Made by a program: the position numbers and the translations under genes | Origin: Candidatus Flexicrinis proximus | GTDB lineage: Bacteria; Chloroflexota; Anaerolineae; Aggregatilineales; Phototrophicaceae | Direction: 5' to 3' | Assembly (NCBI GenBank): GCA_016712885.1 | Contig: JADJQF010000003.1 | Span: 744,001-808,000, forward strand | Length of the DNA: 64,000 bases | In this document: positions 17,034 to 24,609 of the stretch, in pieces | How the letters are laid out: each line of letters begins with the position of its first letter | Position numbering within the stretch: the stretch's first letter is position 1 | Notes under the pieces: model-generated | The model's database searches: none | The model's input: the letters and a program-made list of their open reading frames with translations, nothing else | Told to the model about the DNA's origin: nothing

Positions 17034-18134
17034 ATGACCGAAAATACGAACCCCCAGGACGCAAGACGCGCGCTCAACCTCGAAGACATCGGGGCGAAGG
17101 CTGGCGTTTCGCGTTCAACGGTGTCCCGCGTCATCAACAATGATCCCAACGTAAGCGACGCCACCCGAATCAAGGTGATGCGGGTCATCGACGCCATGGG
17201 GTATGTGCCGAACCTGGCCGCGCGCGCGCTGGTCACACGGCGCACCCAGGTGGTAGGCGTGGTCATCCCACAACGTCTGACCACGATCTTCAACGAGCCG
17301 TATTACTTCCCCGCCCTGCTGCACGGCATCTCGACAGTGTTCAATGCACGGGACTATTCGATGATGCTGTGGGTGGAAGAAGACAACCATGATCCGCAGC
17401 GCTTCTATGACCGGATCGTGCGCAACCGGCTGATCGACGGCCTGATCGTGGCGTCCATCAGCCAGAAGAGCCTATTCGTGACCAAGATGGCGGAAGTGGA
17501 TATGCCGCTGGTCCTGACCGAACGGCCGCCGGAAGCCCTGGCGCATCACAGCTATGTCACGATTGACAACCTGGTCGCAGCGCAGCGGGCGGTGACGCAT
17601 CTGATCCGCTTAGGGCGGCGCAAGATCGGGCACATCACAGGCGATATGACCAATCCGGACGCGAACGAGCGTCTGGAAGGGTATCGCGCGGCACTGCAGG
17701 ACGCGGGGTTCGCGTCTGACCCGGGGCTGATCGTCGAGGGCAATTTCTCGCGGCAGAGCGGGTATCACGGAGCGAAAGTATTGCTGGCACGCGGCGTGGA
17801 TGCCGTGTTCGCAGCAAATGACCAGGCAGCATTAGGGGTGCTGGACGCGCTGCACGAATCAAAGCGGCGTGTACCGGAAGACGTGGCAGTGGTGGGGTTC
17901 GATGACCTGCCGGCGGCGTCAACGAGCACACCATCGCTGACGTCGGTGCGGCAACCGGTAGAAGACCGGGGGTCGCGGGCGGCGCAACTGCTGCTGGATA
18001 CGATTGAGGGCGTCGAGAGAGATGTCCGCCACGTGCTGCTGCCGACCGAACTGGTGATTCGCCAGTCGTGCGGGGCGCACCTTTCACTTGGCACTTCGCG
18101 GGGGCGGCTCACGCTGGTCTCCGCTGGTGAGTAG
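17034..18134 (+). CDS. LacI-family transcriptional repressor
   Basis: Sugar-responsive repressor; 366 residues from ATG 17034. An in-frame upstream start at 16974 is rejected because it would lie on the operator. The HTH is unmistakable: NLEDIGAKAGVSRSTVSRVI, followed by the hinge helix NLAARALVTRRTQVVGVV. The effector-binding core includes VFAANDQAALGVLDAL and VAVVGFDDLPAA...PSLTSV, as in family members. It precedes a binding-protein/permease/glycosidase operon and is very likely its regulator. The operator pair at 16974 and 18230 suggests it represses itself and the downstream genes until the sugar is present. Confidence 0.93.
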   Translation: MTENTNPQDARRALNLEDIGAKAGVSRSTVSRVINNDPNVSDATRIKVMRVIDAMGYVPNLAARALVTRRTQVVGVVIPQRLTTIFNEPYYFPALLHGISTVFNARDYSMMLWVEEDNHDPQRFYDRIVRNRLIDGLIVASISQKSLFVTKMAEVDMPLVLTERPPEALAHHSYVTIDNLVAAQRAVTHLIRLGRRKIGHITGDMTNPDANERLEGYRAALQDAGFASDPGLIVEGNFSRQSGYHGAKVLLARGVDAVFAANDQAALGVLDALHESKRRVPEDVAVVGFDDLPAASTSTPSLTSVRQPVEDRGSRAAQLLLDTIEGVERDVRHVLLPTELVIRQSCGAHLSLGTSRGRLTLVSAGE

Positions 18135-18173
18135 TAAGGTAAAGAGTATCAGTCCTGTCAGGAGGGACGAACA

Positions 18174-19535
18174 ATGAATCACCGCAAGTTCAGTATCGTC
18201 TTACTAAGCGTATTTGTTTTGCTGCTACTGGGAGCGCTCCCGGTTGCAGCCCAGGAGCCGACTCGTGTTGTGTGGTTCGTTGGCCTGGGTGCCGGCGGCC
18301 AGCCTCAGCAGATCGACGCTCAGAATCAGGTCGTCGCCGATTTCAACGCCAGCCAGTCGGACATCGTTCTGGAAATCCAGATCGTCGACAACAACGTTGC
18401 GGCAGACACGCTTGCCACGCTGATCGCTTCGGATCAGGCCCCCGACATCGTCGGGCCGGTCGGGTTTGACGGTTCGAACGCCTTCGCGGGCAACTATGCC
18501 GACCTGACCCCGTACATCGAAGCCAGCGGTTACGACCTTGGCCAGTTCGATCCGGCTGCAGTCGCCAACTACTATGTTGAAGGCGAAGGCCAGATCGGTC
18601 TGCCGTTCGCGACGTTCCCATCGTTCGTTTACTATCGCCCGGCACTGTTCGACGAGGCCGGTCTCGCTTACCCGCCGACCGAATACGGCCAGCCGTATGT
18701 TGCCGCCGATGGCACCGAAATGCCGTGGGATACCGCAGCAGTCCGTGAGCTCGGTATGCAGTTGAGCGTTGACGCCAATGGCGCCGATGCCTCGATGGAA
18801 GAGTTCGATCCGGAGCAGCAGGTTCAGTGGGGTTTCGTTGATCAGTGGAACGAGCCGCGCGGCGAATCAAGCATCTTCGGCGGTAACGGTGTCGTGAACG
18901 CAGACGGCGACGCTGAACTGTCGTCGGCCTGGTACGATGGTTTCAACTGGTTCTACAACGGCATCTGGACCGATCACTTCATCCCGAACGCGGCGCAGGA
19001 CGGCAGCGACACGCTGGCAGCCGGCAACGCATTCTCGTCGGGCAACGTTGCGATGGCGCGCAGCCACCTGTGGTACACCTGCTGCCTCGGTGAGGCCGGC
19101 GAGTGGGAAATCGCCCCGATGTTCTCCTACAACGGCGTCGTGACCGCCAAGCTGCACGGCGACACCTTCCGTATGATGAAGCAGAGCAAGAACCCCGAAG
19201 CGGCGTTCACCGTTCTGTCCTACCTGCTGGGCGACGCAGCCCCGTCCCTGCTCCAGGTTTACGGCGGTATGCCCGCTCGCGCCTCGGACACCGAAGCCTT
19301 CTTCGCGACGCTGGCCGAACGCTATCCGTTCGTCGAGAACTGGCACATCGTGGCCGAGAGCATCGCGTTCGCTGAGAACCCGAACCACGAGTCGTACATG
19401 CCGAACTACCTGAAGGCCAAGGATCGCATCGGTGCGTTCCAGACCCTGTACCGTGGCACCCCCGATCTCGACATCGTCGCCGAACTGGACCTGCTGCAGG
19501 CTGACCTGCAAGCGATCTTCGACGAAGTCGAATAA
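18174..19535 (+). CDS. Sugar ABC transporter substrate-binding protein
   Basis: Extracellular solute-binding protein of 453 residues. A strong ribosome site (AGGAGG) precedes ATG 18174. The N-terminus is a signal peptide (FSIVLLSVFVLLLLGALPVAA-Q) with an AxA-type cleavage site near residue 26 and no lipobox cysteine, so it is exported without a lipid anchor or stays attached by the uncleaved span. The mature part has the family pattern, including SDQAPDIVGPVGFDG and the C-terminal TLYRGTPDLDIVAELDLLQ. It belongs with the two permeases that follow; the substrate is probably a beta-linked oligosaccharide given the downstream GH1 enzyme. Confidence 0.92.
   Translation: MNHRKFSIVLLSVFVLLLLGALPVAAQEPTRVVWFVGLGAGGQPQQIDAQNQVVADFNASQSDIVLEIQIVDNNVAADTLATLIASDQAPDIVGPVGFDGSNAFAGNYADLTPYIEASGYDLGQFDPAAVANYYVEGEGQIGLPFATFPSFVYYRPALFDEAGLAYPPTEYGQPYVAADGTEMPWDTAAVRELGMQLSVDANGADASMEEFDPEQQVQWGFVDQWNEPRGESSIFGGNGVVNADGDAELSSAWYDGFNWFYNGIWTDHFIPNAAQDGSDTLAAGNAFSSGNVAMARSHLWYTCCLGEAGEWEIAPMFSYNGVVTAKLHGDTFRMMKQSKNPEAAFTVLSYLLGDAAPSLLQVYGGMPARASDTEAFFATLAERYPFVENWHIVAESIAFAENPNHESYMPNYLKAKDRIGAFQTLYRGTPDLDIVAELDLLQADLQAIFDEVE
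18230..18241. promoter_or_regulatory. Intragenic LacI-type operator (perfect palindrome)
   Basis: GGGAGCGCTCCC lies inside the signal-peptide codons of the binding-protein gene, about 56 nt after its start. It shares the ten bases GGGAGCGCTC with the operator at 16974. A repressor bound here would block elongation or loop to the upstream site. It could also be a chance result of the codons for Leu-Gly-Ala-Leu-Pro. Confidence 0.5.
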
Positions 19536-19557
19536 ACTCGATTTCTCCCCTCACACT

Positions 19558-19586
19558 GGGAAGGGGCGGCGCTGTCGCCCCTTCCC
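19558..19586 (+). terminator. Stable hairpin after the binding-protein gene
   Basis: GGGAAGGGGCG (19558-19568) pairs perfectly with CGCCCCTTCCC (19576-19586) around a 7-nt loop. No T-run follows, so it probably acts as an mRNA-protecting or partial terminator that keeps binding protein above permease level. Confidence 0.7.
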
Positions 19587-19707
19587 CACTACCCGTAAAC
19601 CTGATGTATGAGAGCTTAGACACGGCGTGAAGAAAGTAAAGTCGTCTTGTTGTTCGCGGGTTATTATTAACTGATCGACCTTAGCGAGACTGAGAAAGGA
19701 ACCCGCC

Positions 19708-20664
19708 ATGGCGATGTTTCAATTAGAGCGCGAGTCCCTTAAGCAATCGGGAATCGGCACCCGTTCGATGGTGCGGCGTCAGGTCCGCTGGGGATGGTTC
19801 TTCATCTCACCGTGGATCATTGGCTTCCTGATTTTCACCGTAGTGCCGATGATTGCATCCCTGGGATATTCATTCACCAATTTCGACCTCGACCAACCGG
19901 ATAAGATCGAGTACGTCGGGCTGGACAATTATGTGCGGCTGTTCAGCGATCCGAACGTAGGCATTTCGCTGCGCGCGACGCTGAAGTTTTCGCTGATCGC
20001 GCTGCCGCTGGCGATTGTCCTGCCAATCGGGCTGGCGTGGCTGCTGAACAGCAAGTACCTGATCGGCAAACCGATCTTCCGTACGCTGTTCTACATGCCG
20101 TATATCGTGCCGCTAGTTTCTGGCGCGTATATCTGGAGCGGCGTGCTAAACAGCGAGAGTGGCTGGGTAAACCGGATACTCGAGTCGGTAGGGGTTCCCG
20201 GGCCAAACTGGATGCAGAGCGTGGACTGGATCTACCCGGCGCTGAACATTATCGGCCTGTGGGGGATCGGCAACGCGATGCTGATTTCGATGGCGGCGAT
20301 GCAGGGCGTGCCGACCGAACTTTACGATGCGGCAGCCGTGGACGGCACATCGGGTTGGGGGCGATTCCGGCACATCACCCTGCCGATGATCTCCCCAGTC
20401 GTTTTCTACAACCTCGTGCTGAGCGTGATCGGCCTGTTCCGGTACTTTGAAGTCCCGTTCATCCTGAAGGAAGGCACGGGAGACCCCGGCAATGCGACGC
20501 TGTTCTACAACATCTATTTCTATAAAACGGCGATCAACCAGCAAAACATGGGTTACGGGTCGACACTGGCGTGGTTACTGTTCGCCCTGGCTTTCACTGT
20601 GACGGTCATGCTGTTCTATACCTCTAAGTATTGGGTGTTCTATGCCGGCGGAGGCCAAGACTAA
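19708..20664 (+). CDS. Sugar ABC transporter permease, MalF/UgpA type
   Basis: Inner-membrane permease, 318 residues, normal family length. AAGGA (19696-19700) lies 7 nt before ATG 19708. The first span is WFFISPWIIGFLIFTVVPMIASLGYSF. Five further hydrophobic spans follow, with the EAA loop TELYDAAAVDGTSGWGRFRHITLP contacting the ATPase. The stop codon overlaps the next start by one base (TAATG). As in the first transporter, no ATPase gene is nearby. Confidence 0.93.
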   Translation: MAMFQLERESLKQSGIGTRSMVRRQVRWGWFFISPWIIGFLIFTVVPMIASLGYSFTNFDLDQPDKIEYVGLDNYVRLFSDPNVGISLRATLKFSLIALPLAIVLPIGLAWLLNSKYLIGKPIFRTLFYMPYIVPLVSGAYIWSGVLNSESGWVNRILESVGVPGPNWMQSVDWIYPALNIIGLWGIGNAMLISMAAMQGVPTELYDAAAVDGTSGWGRFRHITLPMISPVVFYNLVLSVIGLFRYFEVPFILKEGTGDPGNATLFYNIYFYKTAINQQNMGYGSTLAWLLFALAFTVTVMLFYTSKYWVFYAGGGQD

Positions 20665-21749
20665 TGGCGACACAGACGACTGCGGCGCGACAAGCCCCGT
20701 ATATCAACACCGCTCCCGGCTATTCCTATCAACTCCGGCGTGTTACGGCATACGCGAGCGTTACGCTGTTCGCCAGCCTGTTGCTGATGGCATTCCTGCT
20801 GCCGTTCGCATACGGCGCTGCAACTTCACTCAAGACGAAGGACCAAGTCGTCGCAGGGACGATTTTGCCGACGTCGCCGAGAACCTTCGAATATGAGGGG
20901 GAACCCCGGAGCATCTACAAGGTGCCGCTGGATGATGGCAGCGTGCGAGAACTGGCGCTGGTGACGCCGGGACGGCGCGAAACCACGTTCATCGATCCGA
21001 CCAACGCGGATGCCGGGCTGATCACGTGGCAAGGGAACTGGCGCGGCCTGGAACTGGTCGAGTTCCTTGACCCGCAGTTCGGAAACTACGAAGAAGTCTT
21101 CCGGCGGGTGAACTATCCGCTGCTGCTGCGTAATACGGTTGCGATCGCCTCGATTGGCGTGGTGGGGACGCTGTTTTCGTCGATTGTGGTCGCGTACGGG
21201 TTCGTGCGGTTCCCGATCCCCGGAAAGCGCCTGCTGCTGCTCCTGCTGATTGGCACGATCATTCTGCCGCGGCAGGTCACGCTGGTACCGACCTATTCGT
21301 TCTTCTCAACGCTGGGCTGGAAAGGCACGTGGCTACCGCTTCTCGTGCCACACTTCTTCGCCAATGCGTACAACGTGTTCCTTTTGCGCCAATACTTCAT
21401 GACGCTGCCGCGTGAATTGGACGAAGCGGCAATGCTTGATGGCGCGGGTCCGATCCAAATCCTGCTGCGCGTGATCATCCCGCAGTCGTGGCCGGTGATC
21501 GTGTCGGTGGCGCTGTTCCATCTGGTGTTCGCGTGGAACGATTACTTCGACCCTCTCCTGTACCTGATGGGCAAGCCCGATCTGATGCCCATTTCGATCG
21601 GCATTCAGCAGTTCAATTACATCTACGATCAGCAGCCACACCTGATCCAGGCGACAGCACTGCTCACACTTGTGGTGCCGCTGGTGATCTTCCTAATGTC
21701 GCAGAAGGTGTTTATGCGCGGCATCGTGATCACCGGCGTGGATAAGTAG
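20664..21749 (+). CDS. Sugar ABC transporter permease, MalG/UgpE type
   Basis: Second permease subunit of 361 residues. I take ATG 20664, overlapping the previous stop and preceded by GCGGAGG 9 nt upstream, rather than an upstream in-frame codon. The protein has a larger than usual first external loop of about 90 residues between span 1 (near residues 27-48) and the first core span. The EAA loop is RELDEAAMLDGAGPIQILLRVIIP. The next gene starts 3 nt after its stop. Confidence 0.93.
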   Translation: MATQTTAARQAPYINTAPGYSYQLRRVTAYASVTLFASLLLMAFLLPFAYGAATSLKTKDQVVAGTILPTSPRTFEYEGEPRSIYKVPLDDGSVRELALVTPGRRETTFIDPTNADAGLITWQGNWRGLELVEFLDPQFGNYEEVFRRVNYPLLLRNTVAIASIGVVGTLFSSIVVAYGFVRFPIPGKRLLLLLLIGTIILPRQVTLVPTYSFFSTLGWKGTWLPLLVPHFFANAYNVFLLRQYFMTLPRELDEAAMLDGAGPIQILLRVIIPQSWPVIVSVALFHLVFAWNDYFDPLLYLMGKPDLMPISIGIQQFNYIYDQQPHLIQATALLTLVVPLVIFLMSQKVFMRGIVITGVDK

Positions 21750-21752
21750 TCC

Positions 21753-23021
21753 ATGCGCACTTGGATCGGAATTGCCCTCGTCGCGGTACTCGCGTTAACG
21801 GTAACCGCCCAGCCTTCGCCAGAAACCGTCTCCATTGACGCGGCGGAGGTCATCAACGAGGTCAATCCGCTGGTGTTTGGCGCGAACTTCGGTCCGTTGA
21901 ACACTGTGCCACTCGAATTAAAAGAAGAAGCGCTCGCCGCGGGACTGACGTATTTGCGGTTCCCCGGCGGGCGCGTTGGCGATCTGGGGGATATCCCTAA
22001 TTTCCAGATCGACCTATACATGGCGGTGTGCAAGATGATGAACTGCACGCCGGCGATCAGCGCGCGCCAAGAGAACGGAACCCCGGAAAAAGCCGCCGAG
22101 ATGGTGCGTTACGTCAACGTGACCAAAGGCTACGGGGTGAAGTACTGGAGCGTCGGCAACGAGCCTGATCTATGGGATGGCTATACGCCGGAGCGACATT
22201 CGGCTGAGTGGCGGGTATTTGCCGAGGCTATGCTGGCGGTCGATCCGGATATCCTGTTTGTCGGGCCGGACATATCGCAGTTCACGGGGGTTGAAGGCGA
22301 TTCCCAGCAGCGGGCGCACGATTTCCTGCGCGAGTTCCTGCGCGTCAACGGCGACTTGGTGGATATCGTGTCGGTACATCGCTATCCATTCGGCGCCACG
22401 GCCGCGACTGTGGAAGGGCTGCAGGCGGACGCGAGCGGATGGGAACAACTCATCGATAACCTGCACCAGTTCGCGGCCGATGAATTGGGACGCAGCGTGC
22501 CGGTGGCGATCACGGAAGTTAACAGCCATTGGAGCGCGATCCAAGCCGGGGACGCGACGCCGGACAGCTATGCCGCAGCACTGTGGTGGGCGGATGTATT
22601 CGGGCAGATGCTGGAAGGCGACCTTGCGATTGTGGCCTACTTCGGGCTGCAGTCGAGCGACCGACTGGGGGGCCACGGCCTGCTCGGCGCGTACGAGGTG
22701 CGGCCAACGTATTATGTGTACTTGATGTACAAGCAGTTCGGGACGCGGATGCTGGCCGCCAACACAGAGAGCGATGTGCGAGTCTATGCCGCGCGACGCG
22801 AGGACGGTGCCGTCACGATCCTGCTGGTTAACTGGGCGACCCAAGCGCGTTTCCTCAACATTGATATAGACGGCCTGAGCGTTGCGGACAGCGAAGCCCA
22901 GATCACCGATTTCACGGAAAACGGGGGCGTAGTGACGTCAACGGAACTGCTCGACGACGATTTTCTACAGACCCTTGAGCCACGTTCTATCCGCTTACTC
23001 GTCCTACCTGCGAGGCCGTAA
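21753..23021 (+). CDS. Secreted clan-A glycoside hydrolase (GH39/GH51/GH79-like)
   Basis: A 422-residue enzyme with an N-terminal signal peptide (WIGIALVAVLALTVTAQP) and a (beta/alpha)8-barrel. The two catalytic glutamates of clan GH-A are visible: the acid/base Glu137 in SVGNEPDLW and the nucleophile Glu255 in VAITEVNSHW. LRFPGGRVGD and SVHRYPFG are typical strand motifs. A small C-terminal beta-sandwich follows (VTILLVNWATQ...). It should cut a plant or microbial glycoside outside the cell and feed the transporter. The exact family is uncertain. Confidence 0.8.
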   Translation: MRTWIGIALVAVLALTVTAQPSPETVSIDAAEVINEVNPLVFGANFGPLNTVPLELKEEALAAGLTYLRFPGGRVGDLGDIPNFQIDLYMAVCKMMNCTPAISARQENGTPEKAAEMVRYVNVTKGYGVKYWSVGNEPDLWDGYTPERHSAEWRVFAEAMLAVDPDILFVGPDISQFTGVEGDSQQRAHDFLREFLRVNGDLVDIVSVHRYPFGATAATVEGLQADASGWEQLIDNLHQFAADELGRSVPVAITEVNSHWSAIQAGDATPDSYAAALWWADVFGQMLEGDLAIVAYFGLQSSDRLGGHGLLGAYEVRPTYYVYLMYKQFGTRMLAANTESDVRVYAARREDGAVTILLVNWATQARFLNIDIDGLSVADSEAQITDFTENGGVVTSTELLDDDFLQTLEPRSIRLLVLPARP

Positions 23022-24353
23022 ATGACGTTTCCAAACGATTTCGCGTGGGGTGTCGCCACGTCCAGCTATCAGATTGAGGGATCCGTCGGTGAGGGGCGCG
23101 GCGAGTGCATCTGGCACCGCTTCAGCCACACACCCGGTAAGACGCTCAACGGCGAACATGGCGACGTGGCGTGCGACCATCTGCACCTATACCGCGACGA
23201 CGTGGCACTAATGCGCGACCTCGGCATCAAGCACTACCGGTTTTCGACATCATGGCCGCGCGTACTGCCGAACGGCACCGGCGCGGTGAATCCACGCGGG
23301 ATGGATTTCTACGATTCGCTGGTGGATACGCTGCTGGAAGCCGACATCACGCCGTACCTGACGCTGTATCACTGGGATCTGCCGCAAGCGCTTCAGGATA
23401 AGGGCGGCTGGGAAAACCCGGACTCGGTGCGCTGGTTCACGGACTACGCGCGGCTGATGGTGGAACGACTGGGAGACCGCGTACCGTACTGGATCACCCA
23501 CAACGAGCCGTGGTGCGCGTCATTTCTGAGTAACGAGCTAGGCATCCATGCGCCAGGAAAGCGCGACCTGTCGGCGGCGCTCAAGGTTGCACATCACCTG
23601 CTGCGTTCGCACGGGATGGCAACACGGGCGATCCGGGATCAGAAGCCGACGGTCAAGGTGGGCATCGCGATCAATATGAACGGCATTACGCCGGTCAGCA
23701 GCGATCCGCGCGATGTGCTGGCCGCGAGCTACCACGACGGGTACGCGAACCGCTGGTTCCTCGATCCGCTGTTCCATGGGCGCTATCCTGCCGACATGGT
23801 GGAGCTGTTTGGCGCTGCGCTGGATGGCATTGAGCTGGGTGCTGTGGAAGTAGCGGCCGTACCGCTCGATTTCATGGGGTTGAACTACTACCAGCGCGAG
23901 TACTTCGGCTGGGACGACGCAAGCCCGATCAAAGTCCGAAATGTGCGCGGGCAGCAAGTCAAGCGCACGGCGATGGGATGGGAAGTCCACCCACAGTCGC
24001 TGACCGATATCCTGGTCCGGCTAAAGCGCGACTATGCTATCCCGGCGATCTACATCACCGAAAACGGCGCGGCATACGACGATCCCGAGCCGGTAAACGG
24101 ACTGGTAGACGATCCAGAGCGGGTCGACTATTACGCGGGTCACATCCGCGCCGTCGAAGAGGCGATCGCACAGGGCGTGCCCGTCCGTGGCTACTTCGCG
24201 TGGAGTTTCATGGACAACTTCGAATGGGCGGAGGGCTACTCGAAACGGTTTGGTATCGTTCACGTCGATTTCGAGACACAGGTGCGTACTCCCAAGAGCA
24301 GCGCGCTATATTATCGCGATACGATCGCCGTACAACACCGCCAGCGGCGATAA
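23022..24353 (+). CDS. bglA-like: GH1 beta-glucosidase
   Basis: Cytoplasmic family 1 glycosidase, 443 residues, the standard length. The start follows the previous stop directly. FPNDFAWGVATSSYQIEG at the N-terminus is the GH1 signature. The acid/base is Glu162 in THNEPW and the nucleophile is Glu347 in YITENGAAY. The sugar-binding WSFMDNFEWAEGYSKRFG segment is present near the C-terminus. It would hydrolyse beta-linked disaccharides brought in by the transporter and is the last gene of the operon, followed by a strong terminator. Confidence 0.95.
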   Translation: MTFPNDFAWGVATSSYQIEGSVGEGRGECIWHRFSHTPGKTLNGEHGDVACDHLHLYRDDVALMRDLGIKHYRFSTSWPRVLPNGTGAVNPRGMDFYDSLVDTLLEADITPYLTLYHWDLPQALQDKGGWENPDSVRWFTDYARLMVERLGDRVPYWITHNEPWCASFLSNELGIHAPGKRDLSAALKVAHHLLRSHGMATRAIRDQKPTVKVGIAINMNGITPVSSDPRDVLAASYHDGYANRWFLDPLFHGRYPADMVELFGAALDGIELGAVEVAAVPLDFMGLNYYQREYFGWDDASPIKVRNVRGQQVKRTAMGWEVHPQSLTDILVRLKRDYAIPAIYITENGAAYDDPEPVNGLVDDPERVDYYAGHIRAVEEAIAQGVPVRGYFAWSFMDNFEWAEGYSKRFGIVHVDFETQVRTPKSSALYYRDTIAVQHRQRR

Positions 24354-24415
24354 TCCCGAAAAAGTGCGACGACCGGAGACTTCCAGCGCCGCGGACACCT
24401 AAACACTCCAAAAAG

Positions 24416-24450
24416 AAACGACCTGCGTCAACACCAGGTCGTTTTTGTTT
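24416..24450 (+). terminator. Intrinsic terminator of the GH1 operon
   Basis: AAACGACCTG (24416-24425) pairs with CAGGTCGTTT (24435-24444) around a 9-nt loop, and the T-rich TTTTTGTTTT tract runs into it. This is a textbook rho-independent terminator. Confidence 0.88.
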
Positions 24451-24451
24451 T

Positions 24452-24590
24452 GTGGAGGCGCTGCCTCCACACCTCCGCGAGGGACTTATGCCCCTCGACC
24501 CCTCATCTGCGATTATGCCGTCCTCACACGGCAAAATCGCAGTGCAAGGTGAAGAAGTGCAAACGCTGGCGGGGTTTGTAAACCCCAAGA
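24452..24590. repeat. Three-hairpin intergenic repeat, copy 3
   Basis: The first hairpin (24452-24470) is identical to the other copies. The third stem keeps its position and length but has a wholly different sequence: CTGCGATTATGCCGT (24507-24521) against ACGGCAAAATCGCAG (24528-24542), one mismatch. The tail AGTGCAAACG and a GGGGTTTGTAAACCCC hairpin follow. It lies between convergent genes, right after the terminator. Confidence 0.8.
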
Positions 24591-24609
24591 GGAGACTGCG
24601 CAGTTTCCG

